A stretch of DNA of 64,000 nt. Source: Bradyrhizobium sp. CSA112 (GTDB lineage: Bacteria; Pseudomonadota; Alphaproteobacteria; Rhizobiales; Xanthobacteraceae). The first letter of the stretch is position 1; every line of letters begins with the position of its first letter. Positions 52,131 through 62,018 of the stretch are shown in pieces. Position numbers and translations under genes: made by a program. The notes under the pieces were generated by a model. It was given only the letters and a program-made list of their open reading frames with translations, was not told the DNA's origin and made no database searches. The DNA is taken from the NCBI RefSeq assembly GCF_029051645.1, contig NZ_JAACFS010000029.1, positions 1 to 64,000 of the forward strand, given 5' to 3'.

Positions 52131-52500
52131 CGGGCGGATTACGGCTCTGCGTACCGGTCCGAGCTGCCATCGCTAGATCGACTGAATGGCCTCAAATCCA
52201 GGATTGCCGAATAGAATCGGAGGATCGCCGGGTCGTGGAGAACGCCGAGCCGGGATGTCCCGATCGGATTTCCTTAGCAGTCTATCGTCCGCCAGATGGA
52301 TGCTGGAAGCGTAATCCAACGTCGTCGCACTGCTCACATTCTATTGAGGTGTTTCCTGACATGCGCTGACATTGGAGCGTGCGTGATCTCTTCAGTTCGC
52401 ATTTGATCAACGCGGATTTCGTTGCGAGCTACGATTTTTATTTCGATTGAATGTGCATCGTTCTCGTCCTTTTCATCGCGACGTTCACGCCGCGTTGTGA
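52131..52500. other. Intergenic region upstream of traG
   Basis: No gene seen. It should hold the promoter of the tra/trb operon. I find no palindrome or tra-box-like motif that stands out. Confidence 0.45.
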
Positions 52501-54540
52501 ATGGGGCAGAGAATGTTTCCGGCAAAAATCTACGTAGGACAGATTGCCGTTGTCTTCGGCATCGTCGTCACCTCGACGTGGGGCGCGACACAATGGACGG
52601 CCAGCGCGCTCGGCTATCAGGACGGCCTTGGCTCGCCCTGGTTCACGCTGTCGGGCTATCCAGTCTATCTGCCATGGCGGCTGTTCGAGTGGTGGTATGC
52701 CTACGAGGCGTACGCGCCCGAGCTCTTCGAGCGCGCCGGCGCCATGTCTGCCGGTGGGGGAATTGCGGGTGCGCTGTTTGCGGTCATCAACTCCGTTTGG
52801 CGCGCCCGGCAAAATCAGTTGGTCACGACCTACGGCTCGGCGCGTTGGGCGACACATAGGGAGATCGCTGACGCCGGCCTGTTCCGGGCCAAGGGCGTTT
52901 TCCTTGGCCGCATCGAAGACGACTATCTCCGCCATGACGGTTCAGAACATGTGATGTGCTTTGCGCCGACACGCTCGGGCAAGGGCGTCGGTCTGGTGCT
53001 GCCGACCTTGCTCTCCTGGACCTCGTCGGCCGTGGTTCATGACATCAAGGGCGAAAACTGGCACCTCACGGCCGGCTGGCGGTCTCGTTTCTCGCATTGC
53101 TTGTTGTTCGATCCGACCGACACCAGGAGTGCCCGGTACAATCCGCTGCTTGAGGTGCGGAAGGGCGCCGCGGAAGTCCGGGACGTTCAGAACATCGCCG
53201 ACATTCTGGTTGATCCGGAAGGCGCGCTTGAACGCCGCACCCATTGGGAAAAGACCAGCCATGCGCTGCTCGTCGGCGTGATCCTTCACGTCCTCTACGC
53301 CGAGGAGAACAAGACTCTCACCCGCGTCACCGAAATCCTCGCCGATCCCGCGCAATCGTTCGAAAAGACGCTGCGGATCATGATGGCGACCAACCATCTT
53401 GGCACGGCGGACGCACCGAAGGTTCACCCCGTGGTCGCGGCAACGGCGCGCGAACTGCTCAACAAGTCCGACAACGAACGCTCCGGCGTGCTGTCGACCG
53501 CGGTGAGTTTCCTCGGCCTCTACCGGGATCCGACCATCGGCCGCAATACCGAGGCCTGTGACTGGCGGATTGCCGACCTCGTTGCCGCCGACAGGCCGGT
53601 CACGCTCTATCTCGTGGTGCCGCCCTCCGACATCAGCCGGACCAAGCCCTTGATCAGGCTGATCCTCAATCAGATCGGCCGCCGCCTTACCGAAACGTTG
53701 AACACAAATGACGGAGCGCCGAGGCAGCGGCAACTCCTGATGATGTTAGACGAGTTCCCGGCGCTGGGACGGCTTGATTTCTTCGAGAGCGCGCTGGCGT
53801 TCATGGCGGGCTATGGCATCCGCGCCTACCTGATCGCGCAGTCGCTCAATCAGATCGCCAAGGCCTATGGCGAGAACAACGCCATCCTCGACAATTGCCA
53901 CGTGCGGATTGCCTTTGCCGCCAATGATGAGCGTACAGCCAAACGCATCTCGGATGCACTCGGCACCGCCACGGAACTGCGGGCGCAACGCAACTATGCC
54001 GGCCATCGGCTCGCGCCTTGGCTCGGGCACGTCATGGTCAGCCGGCAGGAGACGGCGCGTCCGCTGCTGACGCCGGGCGAAGTGATGCAACTACCCCAGA
54101 GCGAGGCCATTGTTCTGGTGTCGGGCCTCGCACCTGTCCGCGCCAAAAAGCTCCGGCATTATGAGGACGCAAACTTCACCGGGCGGCTGCTCCCGACGCC
54201 ACGGCTTGATAGCGGCCTGTACGCTGATCGCCCACCCTCGAGAGCTCATGATTGGCAGGACCAGCTCAGGCAGGTCGATCTCCGGCTCGCGACGCTTCCG
54301 TTTCGCGATCTGATGCAGGACGCCGAGGAGGATGGCGGACTCAAGCAGCAACTGCCTCTGTTCGACGAACCTGCGCATGGCGCCGGCGAGATTTCTTCAG
54401 GCGAGGAACGTCTTTTTGACGACGATTCCGACGCGGCCTCCGATCGCAGCCAGATGCAGCGCGCAGCCAGTGGGCCGGCGACGGTTCGCCGCGCCCATGC
54501 AGTGACGCGCGACGACGACGATCTGCTTCCAGCTTTCTGA
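52501..54540 (+). CDS. traG: TraG, conjugative coupling protein (VirD4 family)
   Basis: A 679-residue hexameric ATPase that links the relaxosome to the type IV secretion channel. N-terminal membrane helices lie at about 13-33 and 80-100. Walker A is PTRSGKGVGLVLP near residue 158 and Walker B is LLMMLDEFPALG near 415. The all-alpha region and conserved NYAGHRLAPWLGHVMVSR, then RPLLTPGEVMQL follow. The C-terminal tail is acidic and Ser/Ala-rich. It is the first gene of the operon with copG and trb genes. A second, eroded traG lies at 15465-15764. Confidence 0.95.
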   Translation: MGQRMFPAKIYVGQIAVVFGIVVTSTWGATQWTASALGYQDGLGSPWFTLSGYPVYLPWRLFEWWYAYEAYAPELFERAGAMSAGGGIAGALFAVINSVWRARQNQLVTTYGSARWATHREIADAGLFRAKGVFLGRIEDDYLRHDGSEHVMCFAPTRSGKGVGLVLPTLLSWTSSAVVHDIKGENWHLTAGWRSRFSHCLLFDPTDTRSARYNPLLEVRKGAAEVRDVQNIADILVDPEGALERRTHWEKTSHALLVGVILHVLYAEENKTLTRVTEILADPAQSFEKTLRIMMATNHLGTADAPKVHPVVAATARELLNKSDNERSGVLSTAVSFLGLYRDPTIGRNTEACDWRIADLVAADRPVTLYLVVPPSDISRTKPLIRLILNQIGRRLTETLNTNDGAPRQRQLLMMLDEFPALGRLDFFESALAFMAGYGIRAYLIAQSLNQIAKAYGENNAILDNCHVRIAFAANDERTAKRISDALGTATELRAQRNYAGHRLAPWLGHVMVSRQETARPLLTPGEVMQLPQSEAIVLVSGLAPVRAKKLRHYEDANFTGRLLPTPRLDSGLYADRPPSRAHDWQDQLRQVDLRLATLPFRDLMQDAEEDGGLKQQLPLFDEPAHGAGEISSGEERLFDDDSDAASDRSQMQRAASGPATVRRAHAVTRDDDDLLPAF

Positions 54541-54551
54541 AGGACCAAGCC

Positions 54552-55106
54552 ATGAAACCGAAACTGTCTGCCTATGTCTCTGATCATGTCGCCAAGCGTC
54601 TTGCGCAGGCAGCCAGCCGGCCAGGAACCAACAAGTCGGCAATTGTTGACGCAGCGCTCGACCGCTTTCTCAATCCGGAGCGCGATCAGAGCGGCGATGC
54701 AGCCCTGGTGCGGCGCCTCGATCGTATAAGCCGGCAGCTTGACCGGATGGATCGCGATCTTTCGATCACGGCGGAAACCGTTGCGCTATTTGTCCGCTAC
54801 TACCTCACTATCACACCGCCATTGCCATCGGGTGACCAGAACGCCGCGCGGGCCTTAGGGCGCGAACGCTTTGAGATGTTCGTGGCCCAGATCGGCAAAC
54901 GCGTCGCCTCGGGCGGACGGCTCGTCGCTGATGTGATGGAGCGCGTCAGTTCGTCCAATCCGGATCTGTTCCTCCGGAATGTCGAGGAGGGAGCACCGTT
55001 GGGCCAGCCGACGGCAGGAGACCAAACCGACCCCCGTGCAACTGAAGCAACGGGTGAGCCGCCGGAGCATCCTCCGGAAGGACGAGAGGAGGTCGGCTAT
55101 GTCTGA
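54552..55106 (+). CDS. CopG/ribbon-helix-helix-like protein between traG and trbB
   Basis: A 184-residue protein starting MKPKLSAYVSDHVAKRLAQA, followed by GTNKSAIVDAALDRFL, which is a ribbon-helix-helix (CopG-type) DNA-binding domain. A helical region follows (LDRISRQLDRMDRDLSITAE) and a hydrophobic stretch VALFVRYYLTITPPLP. Proteins of this type regularly sit between traG and trbB in rhizobial integrative elements and may regulate the operon or assist the relaxosome. It begins 11 bases after traG and overlaps trbB by eight. A diverged copy forms the start of the chimeric frame at 44726. Confidence 0.85.
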   Translation: MKPKLSAYVSDHVAKRLAQAASRPGTNKSAIVDAALDRFLNPERDQSGDAALVRRLDRISRQLDRMDRDLSITAETVALFVRYYLTITPPLPSGDQNAARALGRERFEMFVAQIGKRVASGGRLVADVMERVSSSNPDLFLRNVEEGAPLGQPTAGDQTDPRATEATGEPPEHPPEGREEVGYV

Positions 55107-56082
55107 TCTCCTCTCGCCCGAGACCCGTGAACGCCGCCGCAACATGCTGCGTACCGCAATGGGCCCGGCCATCGCAGTAGCGCTTGATGAGCCGGACGTT
55201 GTTGAAGTTCTGGTCAATCCCGACGGCCGGCTCTGGCTCGACCGCCATGGTTCCGGACGTGCCGACACCGGCGTGGTCCTGACGCCGCACGAGGCGGAGC
55301 GGATAATCCGTCTCGTTGCAAGCCACGTCCGCGCCGAGGCCAGCGGATCGTCTCCGATCGTCTCTGCCGAACTGCCCGAAACCGGCGAGCGCTTCGAGGG
55401 GCTGTTGCCACCGGTGGCGCTCGTGGCCTGCTTTGCCATCCGCAAGCCCGCAACAACCACGTTCCACTTGTCAGACTATGTCAGAGCGCAGATTGCCTCG
55501 CCGGCGATGGCAAAAATCCTCACCGAGGCTGTCGCAGAAGGGCGCAACATCCTGGTCGCTGGCGGGACCGGTTCGGGCAAGACCACGCTTGCCAATGCGC
55601 TCCTGGCCGAGGTCGCAAGTCTCGACCAGCGCGTGGTCATCATCGAGGATACCCGCGAACTTCGATGCGACGCCAAGGATGCGGTCGCGCTGAGGACCAA
55701 ACCCGGCGTCGCAACGCTTGCCGATCTCGTGCGGTCAACCCTTAGGCTGCGCCCCGACCGGATTGTGGTCGGAGAGGTTCGGGGAGGGGAAGCCCTCGAC
55801 ATGCTGAAAGCCTGGAACACCGGCCATCCCGGTGGAATAGCAACCGTGCACGCCAACTCCGCGCGTGCGGCGCTCTATCGGATCGAGCAACTGATCCAGG
55901 AAGCGGTAACAACCGTTCCCCGCCGGCTGATCGCAGAAGCGATCGATCTCGTCGTCTTCATCAAGGGACGGGGCCCCGGACGCCGCATCGAGACAATTGT
56001 TGAGGTCAAAGGCCTCGATCTTTCAGGCGACTACGTCCTGGAGATACCGCCCGGCCTGCCGACCCCCGCCAATCATCCCTGA
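55099..56082 (+). CDS. trbB: TrbB, type IV secretion ATPase (VirB11 family)
   Basis: A 327-residue hexameric traffic ATPase for conjugative pilus assembly and DNA transfer. Walker A is GGTGSGKTTLANAL near residue 155, the Asp box IIEDTRELRCDAKD follows, Walker B is RIVVGEVRGGEALDML and the His box GHPGGIATVHANSA. ATG 55099 is chosen because the conserved start SDLLSPETRERR follows. An upstream extension lies inside the copG-like gene. All motifs are intact. Confidence 0.95.
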   Translation: MSDLLSPETRERRRNMLRTAMGPAIAVALDEPDVVEVLVNPDGRLWLDRHGSGRADTGVVLTPHEAERIIRLVASHVRAEASGSSPIVSAELPETGERFEGLLPPVALVACFAIRKPATTTFHLSDYVRAQIASPAMAKILTEAVAEGRNILVAGGTGSGKTTLANALLAEVASLDQRVVIIEDTRELRCDAKDAVALRTKPGVATLADLVRSTLRLRPDRIVVGEVRGGEALDMLKAWNTGHPGGIATVHANSARAALYRIEQLIQEAVTTVPRRLIAEAIDLVVFIKGRGPGRRIETIVEVKGLDLSGDYVLEIPPGLPTPANHP

Positions 56083-56102
56083 TCAGGACCTGGAGAGAGT
56101 TC

Positions 56103-56474
56103 ATGACGTTCAGACTGCAAGTATTAGCCACAGGTGGTTGCCTTGCACGGCTTCGCTATGTTGCCGAGCCCATCATCGTCGACATAGGCGCCGGCGCCAT
56201 TGTCACCTTGCTAACGACGTCGGCCGCTTGGGCGGCGGGCTCCGGCATGCCGTGGGAAGCGCCGCTCGAGCGCATTCTGGAATCGGTGCAGGGGCCGGTC
56301 GCAAAGATCGTAGCTGTCATCATCATCACGGTGACGGGGATCTCGCTCGCCTTTGGCGATACGTCCGGCGGCTTCCGAAAGATGGTCCAGGTCGTGTTCG
56401 GCCTGTCCATCGCCTTTGCGGCCAGCTCGTTTTTTCTGTCGTTTTTCTCGTTCGGCGGCGGAGCGCTGATCTGA
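56103..56474 (+). CDS. trbC: TrbC, conjugative pilin precursor (VirB2 family)
   Basis: A 123-residue protein with a long leader containing TLLTTSAAWAAGSGMPWEAP, which holds a signal-peptidase site (AWAA), then two hydrophobic helices (IVAVIIITVTGISLAFG and FGLSIAFAASSFFLSFFSFG). TrbC pilins are processed and cyclised. It ends in a stop overlapping the trbD ATG by one base. Confidence 0.9.
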   Translation: MTFRLQVLATGGCLARLRYVAEPIIVDIGAGAIVTLLTTSAAWAAGSGMPWEAPLERILESVQGPVAKIVAVIIITVTGISLAFGDTSGGFRKMVQVVFGLSIAFAASSFFLSFFSFGGGALI

Positions 56475-56731
56475 TGCGGCGCGACGGCTTTGAACTCGTT
56501 CTTCACCGCTCGCTGACCGAGCCAATCCTGATTGGGGGCGCCCCGCGCGCTGCCGCGATCCTGCTTGGCACGGTTTCGGCGGCGCTCGCGCTCGGCTTAA
56601 GGCTCTGGCTCGCGGGGCTCGTGCTCTGGATCGTAGGGCACGGCGTCGCCGTCTGGCTTGCCAAGCGCGATCCGGCCTTTGTCGAAGTCGCGGTCCGCCA
56701 CACCAAACACAAGGGATGGCTCGCATGCTGA
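56474..56731 (+). CDS. trbD: TrbD, inner-membrane mating-pair protein (VirB3 family)
   Basis: An 85-residue protein with the VirB3/TrbD pattern: HRSLTEPILIGGAPRAAAIL followed by two membrane helices and a short polar C-terminus (RHTKHKGWLAC). It starts on the last base of the trbC stop and overlaps the trbE start by 16 bases. Confidence 0.9.
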   Translation: MRRDGFELVLHRSLTEPILIGGAPRAAAILLGTVSAALALGLRLWLAGLVLWIVGHGVAVWLAKRDPAFVEVAVRHTKHKGWLAC

Positions 56732-59313
56732 ATTTGCGCGAATTCCGCTCTCACGCACATCGGCTGGCCGACTGGCTGCCCTGGGCTTGTCTGATTGCGC
56801 CCGGAATTGTCCTGAACAAGGACGGCAGTTTCCAGCGCACGGTTCGTTACCGTGGTCCAGATCTCGACAGCGCAACCGAAGCGGAACTGATGAGCGCCGC
56901 ATCCCGCGTCAACAATGTCCTGAAGAGATTCGGGTCAGGCTGGGCGCTGTTCTTCGATGCCACCCGCATACCGGCCCCGGAATACCCGCGGTCGCAATTT
57001 CCCGATGCGGTGTCCTGGCTGGTCGACGAGGAGCGACGCGCGTCCTTTGAGGGAACGGTTGACACGGCATGGGATGACCCTTCGCGTCAGGGGGGCCAAC
57101 ATTTTGAGAGCATCTCGCATCTCACACTCATGTATCTGCCGCCGGTCGAGCGAGTCTCAAGGCTGGAAGGCCTATTTCTGGAAAATCCGGGCCATGAAAC
57201 GGCCGGCTCGAACCCGCTGTCTCGCTTATTTCGGCGACAGCACGCCGTTCGCCCGCAGCACGTGGCCGACCGCACCACGCCGCGACACGATAACACGAGC
57301 GACCGTCAACCGCCGCAACGCGCAGCGCGGCCGGGCGCATACCAGGAGCATCTCCAGCGCTTCATTCAGGAAACCGATCGTGCCGTCGATCTGCTCTCGT
57401 CCGTTCTGCCGGAAATCGCCCCGCTCGACGACAAGGACACGCTGACCTATCTGCACACTTGCGTCTCGACGAAGCGGCATCCCGTCAGTGTTCCCGAGAT
57501 TCCGGCCTATCTGGACGCATTCTTAAGCGATGAGCCGCTGACCGGCGGTCTCGCGCCAGCGATCGGCCGCAGCCACCTTCGTATGGTGACCGTACTGGGC
57601 TTTCCGGCCGTTACGTTTCCGGGGGTGCTCGATGATTTGAACCGGCTCGGCGTCGCCTATCGATGGGCCACGCGCTTCTTACCGCTCGATCGGACGCAAG
57701 CCCAAGCAGCACTTTCCCGCTATCGGCGGCAATGGTTCGCTAAGCGCAAATCCCTGGGCGTTATCCTGAAGGAGGTGATGTTCAACGAGCAGGCAGCCTT
57801 GCTCGACACGGATGCGGATAACAAGGCGGTGGACGCGGATGCGGCGCTCCAGGAACTCGGCGATGACCTCGTGGCGTTCGGCTACATCACGACGTCAGTC
57901 ACGGTTCACGATGAGGATTCCCACGCCGCCGACGAAAAGATTCGCGCGGTGGAACGGGCCATCAACAGCCGCGGCTTCACCACGATCCGGGAGAACGTCA
58001 ACGCGGTGGAAGCCTGGCTCGGCAGCCTGCCGGGACAGGTCTACGCGAACCTGCGTCAGCCGATCGTCCATACCCTCAACCTCGCCCATATGTGTCCTTT
58101 GTCTGCCGTATGGGCAGGCGAGGCGCGCTGCGAACATCTGGATGGACCGCCGCTTCTCTTGGCCAAGACCAAGGGCGCGACGCCGTTTCGCCTGACGCTG
58201 CATGTCGGCGATGTCGGTCACAGCCTGATCGTCGGACCAACGGGCGCCGGCAAATCTGTCCTTCTGTTGGTACTGGCTCTTCAATTCCGCCGCTATCAAG
58301 GATCCCAGCTTGTGATCTTCGACAAGGGCCGTTCGGCCCGCGCGGCAACGCTTGCACTCGGCGGCGCCTGGTATGAGTTGGGGGTGAAGGGCGGACTTGC
58401 GTTCCAGCCACTCCGGGATGTCGACGATGAGGGAGCGCGGCTCTGGGCGCTTGACTGGTTGTGCGGCGTTCTTGCCCATGAACGAGTCCTCATCACGCCC
58501 GAGGTCAAGGAGACGATCTGGTCGGCCTTGAAGAGCCTTGGCTCGGCACCGGTCGCGGAACGCACCATGACCGGTCTTGTGGCCTTGCTGGCGCGCGACG
58601 CGCTGCGTCAGGCGCTGACGCCCTACACGCTGGAAGGCCCTTACGGACGCTTTCTTGACGCTGACGCGGACAGGCTCTCCAGCGCCGATGTGCTGACGTT
58701 CGAGATGGAAGAACTGATGGCGCTGCCGGGACTGGTGGCGCCCGTGCTAACCTACCTGTTTCACGCGCTCGAGGCGCGATTTGACGGCCGTCCAAGGCTT
58801 CTGGTTCTGGATGAGGCCTGGTTGTTTTTGGACGATCCGTTGTTCGCCCATCGCATCCGCGAATGGCTGAAGACGCTCCGCAAGAAGAACGTCGCAGTGG
58901 TTTTCGCGACCCAGTCACTCAGTGATATTGCCGACAGCCAGATCGCGCCGGCGATCATTGAGTCCTGCCCAACCCGGATATTCCTGCCAAACCCCCGGGC
59001 GCTTGAGCCTGCCCAGTCGGAAACCTACCGCCGTTTCGGTCTTAACGACACGCAAGTGCGCCTGATCGCGGAAGCCTTTCCGAAGCGCGACTATTACCTG
59101 CAATCGCGCGCCGGCAACCGCCTGTTCGAGCTTGGTCTCGGTCCAATTGCGCTTGTCTTCGCGGCGGCTTCATCGCCCGAGGATCAGCGCCTGATTGAGG
59201 CACTACTCGCCAAATTCGGCCCCAGCCAGTTCGCGGAACGCTACCTCGCCGCCCGAGATCTTGAGTGGGCCGCCAATCTGATCAGCACCTTCGAACACGT
59301 CAGGGACGCGTGA
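56716..59313 (+). CDS. trbE: TrbE, type IV secretion ATPase (VirB4 family)
   Basis: An 865-residue ATPase driving pilus biogenesis. It has the N-terminal CagE/VirB4 domain (WLPWACLIAPGIVLNKDGSF), Walker A VGPTGAGKSVLLL near residue 515 and Walker B RLLVLDEAWLFLDDP near 698, plus the motif VVFATQSLSDIADSQ. It is some 45 residues longer than usual TrbE. The extra part, roughly residues 158-208, is Arg/Pro/His-rich and atypical (PLSRLFRRQHAVRPQHVADR) and could be an insertion or a compensated frameshift. Otherwise intact. The start may be ATG 56716 or 56725. Confidence 0.94.
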   Translation: MARMLNLREFRSHAHRLADWLPWACLIAPGIVLNKDGSFQRTVRYRGPDLDSATEAELMSAASRVNNVLKRFGSGWALFFDATRIPAPEYPRSQFPDAVSWLVDEERRASFEGTVDTAWDDPSRQGGQHFESISHLTLMYLPPVERVSRLEGLFLENPGHETAGSNPLSRLFRRQHAVRPQHVADRTTPRHDNTSDRQPPQRAARPGAYQEHLQRFIQETDRAVDLLSSVLPEIAPLDDKDTLTYLHTCVSTKRHPVSVPEIPAYLDAFLSDEPLTGGLAPAIGRSHLRMVTVLGFPAVTFPGVLDDLNRLGVAYRWATRFLPLDRTQAQAALSRYRRQWFAKRKSLGVILKEVMFNEQAALLDTDADNKAVDADAALQELGDDLVAFGYITTSVTVHDEDSHAADEKIRAVERAINSRGFTTIRENVNAVEAWLGSLPGQVYANLRQPIVHTLNLAHMCPLSAVWAGEARCEHLDGPPLLLAKTKGATPFRLTLHVGDVGHSLIVGPTGAGKSVLLLVLALQFRRYQGSQLVIFDKGRSARAATLALGGAWYELGVKGGLAFQPLRDVDDEGARLWALDWLCGVLAHERVLITPEVKETIWSALKSLGSAPVAERTMTGLVALLARDALRQALTPYTLEGPYGRFLDADADRLSSADVLTFEMEELMALPGLVAPVLTYLFHALEARFDGRPRLLVLDEAWLFLDDPLFAHRIREWLKTLRKKNVAVVFATQSLSDIADSQIAPAIIESCPTRIFLPNPRALEPAQSETYRRFGLNDTQVRLIAEAFPKRDYYLQSRAGNRLFELGLGPIALVFAAASSPEDQRLIEALLAKFGPSQFAERYLAARDLEWAANLISTFEHVRDA

Positions 59314-59362
59314 TTCCACGCGCGTTGCCTGCAATCCTTTCCTCTAATCCGGAGTCCATCTG

Positions 59363-60118
59363 ATGCTGGAAAAGCTGTTCGGCAAAACCGTTCCACGAAA
59401 AATACCGACCAGTGTCGTCGCAATCGGACTGGCACTCGTCGTTGCGGTGAATGGGTCGCGACGACTTGGAGCCCAGATCGTCGTGTTCGATCCGTCGAAC
59501 TACAGCCAGAATATTCTGACCGCCGCGCGGGCATTGGATCAGATCAACAATCAAATCAAGAGCCTCGAAAACGAGGCGCAGATGCTGATCAACGGCGCCA
59601 GGAACCTGACGAGCCTGCCAAGCACCGTCGCTGGCCAACTCACCTCGAAGATTAACGAGATCAACAGCCTGATCGCGCAGGCCAAGGGCATCTCGTTCGA
59701 CGTCCAGAAAACTCAGGGCGACTTTCAGCGGTTTTATCCTCGCCAATATAGCGCAGCAGTGTCCTCAGACCGGATGGTGCAGGACGCGACAGCCCGCTGG
59801 GACAACACCTATCAGGCGCTGAAGCAAACGCTGGTGACCCAGGCGACGATTGCTTCCGCGCTCGATCAGGACGGGCAGACGCTCCGTACCCTGATGGCGA
59901 ATTCTTCGGGCGCCGTCGGGTCACTGCAGGCCCAGCAGTCCGGCAACGAACTATTGGCGCTTCAGGTCAAGCAGTCGCTGCAGGCTCAGGCGCTGGTCGC
60001 GACGCAGGCCCGGGCTGAGGCCTTGCGAGCGGTCGAGCAGCAGGCGTCCGCGGAGGCCGGGCGCGAGCGCTTTACCCGTTTCATCGGGGACGGTCGCGCT
60101 TACACCGGCGGACGCTAG
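59363..60118 (+). CDS. trbJ: TrbJ, periplasmic mating-pair protein (VirB5 family)
   Basis: A 251-residue exported protein. A signal segment (VVAIGLALVVAVNG) ends near residue 35. The family start IVVFDPSNYSQNILTAARAL follows, then long helices rich in Gln and Ala (NQIKSLENEAQMLINGARNL). VirB5-like proteins sit at the pilus tip. It lies 49 bases after trbE and 12 bases before trbL. The small trbK entry-exclusion gene often placed here is absent. Confidence 0.92.
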   Translation: MLEKLFGKTVPRKIPTSVVAIGLALVVAVNGSRRLGAQIVVFDPSNYSQNILTAARALDQINNQIKSLENEAQMLINGARNLTSLPSTVAGQLTSKINEINSLIAQAKGISFDVQKTQGDFQRFYPRQYSAAVSSDRMVQDATARWDNTYQALKQTLVTQATIASALDQDGQTLRTLMANSSGAVGSLQAQQSGNELLALQVKQSLQAQALVATQARAEALRAVEQQASAEAGRERFTRFIGDGRAYTGGR

Positions 60119-60130
60119 AGGAGGGGGACC

Positions 60131-61309
60131 ATGGCTGATCTCGCGGTCATCGACCGTTTTACCGAAACATTCTCGCGCTACATCGATTCCGGCTTCGGAA
60201 TTCTCGGCGGCGACGTTGCGTTTCTGAGCTCAACGCTGGTTGTCATTGATTTGACGCTTGCGGGCCTTGCGTGGAGCCTGCGTGCCGACGATCACATCCT
60301 GGTTACGCTTGCCAAGAAGGTGCTCTATGTCGGGGCATTCGCCTTCATCATTGGCAACTTCAAGTCGCTTGCCGGCATCGTCTTCAGCTCGTTCTCAAGC
60401 ATTGGGCTGAAGGCAAGCGGCGGTTCGCTGAGCGCGGCGGATCTGATGCGGCCGGGCTTCGTGGCCTCGACGGGGTTCACCGCGGCACATCCGCTGCTCG
60501 AGGAAACCGGCCAGTTCTCGGGCTTCGACATACTGACCAACCTGCCCACGATTCTGATCCTGCTGTTTTGCTGGATCGTGATCGTGCTCGCGTTCTTCAT
60601 CCTCTCGGTCCAACTGTTCGTTACCTTGATCGAGTTCAAGCTGACGACGCTTGCGAGTTTTATTCTGGTACCGTTCGCCCTCTGGGGCAAAACGTCTTTT
60701 CTCGCCGAAAAGACGCTCGGCAACGTGGTCGCATCCGGTGTCAAGGTGATGGTGCTTGCGATCATCATCGGCATCGGATCGACCATCTTCGGTGAACTCG
60801 CCACGACGCTGACCCGACCGGTCGATATTGTTTCCGCCATGAGCCTGCTGCTTGCCGCGCTCTCCTTGTTTGGGCTCGGTATCTTTGGCCCAGGAATCGC
60901 GGCCGGTCTGGTGTCGGGCGCGCCCCAACTTGGCGCCGGTGCTGCCGCGGGCACAGTTGCGGGCGCCGCGGCGGTCGCGATCGGCGGTGGTGCGATGGCG
61001 CTCGGCGGCTTGCGAATGGCGGCAGGGTCGGTAGGAACGCTCCGTTCAGCCGCTTCCCTTTCCGGTACACCGACGAGCGGGCCTACCCCTGCGGCAGATG
61101 CGGCCGGCGCTCGCCAGAGTTCTCAGCCGGCGGAAGCCGGCAGGCTTGGCGGTGAGGGCTCCGCTTCATCCAGCGGCAGACCGTCGGGTCTGGCCGGCCA
61201 GTTCCGTCCGGGACAGCAGATCAAGGATGCGGCGCGCGTCGCCAGCCATACCCTGAAGGAAGGTGACAAAGGTGGACACTCTTCCGGTCCCAAGCTGGGA
61301 GAGGACTAA
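60131..61309 (+). CDS. trbL: TrbL, inner-membrane channel protein (VirB6 family)
   Basis: A 392-residue polytopic protein with about six membrane segments (residues 30-265, for example ILILLFCWIVIVLAFFILSV and LTTLASFILVPFALWGKTSF), followed by a Gly/Ala-rich and then polar, Ser/Pro-rich tail ending SSGPKLGED. VirB6 proteins form the inner-membrane DNA path. GAGGGGG upstream of the ATG is a strong ribosome site. Confidence 0.93.
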   Translation: MADLAVIDRFTETFSRYIDSGFGILGGDVAFLSSTLVVIDLTLAGLAWSLRADDHILVTLAKKVLYVGAFAFIIGNFKSLAGIVFSSFSSIGLKASGGSLSAADLMRPGFVASTGFTAAHPLLEETGQFSGFDILTNLPTILILLFCWIVIVLAFFILSVQLFVTLIEFKLTTLASFILVPFALWGKTSFLAEKTLGNVVASGVKVMVLAIIIGIGSTIFGELATTLTRPVDIVSAMSLLLAALSLFGLGIFGPGIAAGLVSGAPQLGAGAAAGTVAGAAAVAIGGGAMALGGLRMAAGSVGTLRSAASLSGTPTSGPTPAADAAGARQSSQPAEAGRLGGEGSASSSGRPSGLAGQFRPGQQIKDAARVASHTLKEGDKGGHSSGPKLGED

Positions 61310-61313
61310 AGCT

Positions 61314-62018
61314 ATGGCGACTCATCCCTTCCACCGCCCGTCGGTCCGCTATGGCAATACGCCCGAGCCGGTCACGCCCTATCAGAAGGCGCAACAGGTC
61401 TGGGACGAACGGCTGGGCTCGGCCCGCGTTCAGGCCAGCAACTGGCGGCTAGCCGCTCTGGCCGCTATTGCACTTTCAACGGTGTTGGGTCTCACGTTTT
61501 CGACGGTGATTGGCCGGTCCGGCGTCGTGCCATATGTCGTCGAGGTTGATCGCCTCGGTGAAGTGCGCGCTGTCGGTCCTGCATTTGAAACCTATCAGCC
61601 CACCGATGCCCAGATCGCGCACTTCCTCGCGCGCTTCGTCGAAAACGTCCGCTCGCTATCGATTGACCCGGTCATCGTGCGAACGAACTGGCTTCGAGCG
61701 TATGACTTTGTCACCGATCGCGGGGCGCAGGCTCTTAACGAGTATGCGCGAGAAGCCGACCCCTTCACCAAGATCGGCGCAAAAACCGCAACCGCCGACG
61801 TGATCTCGGTCGTCCGTGCATCCGGCGACAGTTTCGAGATTCGCTGGAAGGAGAGCACCTACGAGAACGGCGCGGTCGCAAAGACTGAGCGCTTCACCGG
61901 CGTCGTGACAGTCATCCTGAAACCTCCAACCAGTGCCGAGACGTTGCGGAAAAACCCGCTCGGTCTCTACGTTCATTCCCTCAACTGGTCGCGCGACTTG
62001 ATCGGAGACGCAAAATGA
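61314..62018 (+). CDS. trbF: TrbF, inner-membrane assembly protein (VirB8 family)
   Basis: A 234-residue bitopic protein starting at ATG 61314. A short cytoplasmic N-terminus (PVTPYQKAQQVWDERLGSAR) precedes one membrane helix (LAALAAIALSTVLGLTFS) and a periplasmic VirB8 domain with VVPYVVEVDRLGEVRAVGPA. VirB8 organises the channel. It begins four bases after the trbL stop and overlaps trbG by four bases. Confidence 0.94.
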   Translation: MATHPFHRPSVRYGNTPEPVTPYQKAQQVWDERLGSARVQASNWRLAALAAIALSTVLGLTFSTVIGRSGVVPYVVEVDRLGEVRAVGPAFETYQPTDAQIAHFLARFVENVRSLSIDPVIVRTNWLRAYDFVTDRGAQALNEYAREADPFTKIGAKTATADVISVVRASGDSFEIRWKESTYENGAVAKTERFTGVVTVILKPPTSAETLRKNPLGLYVHSLNWSRDLIGDAK

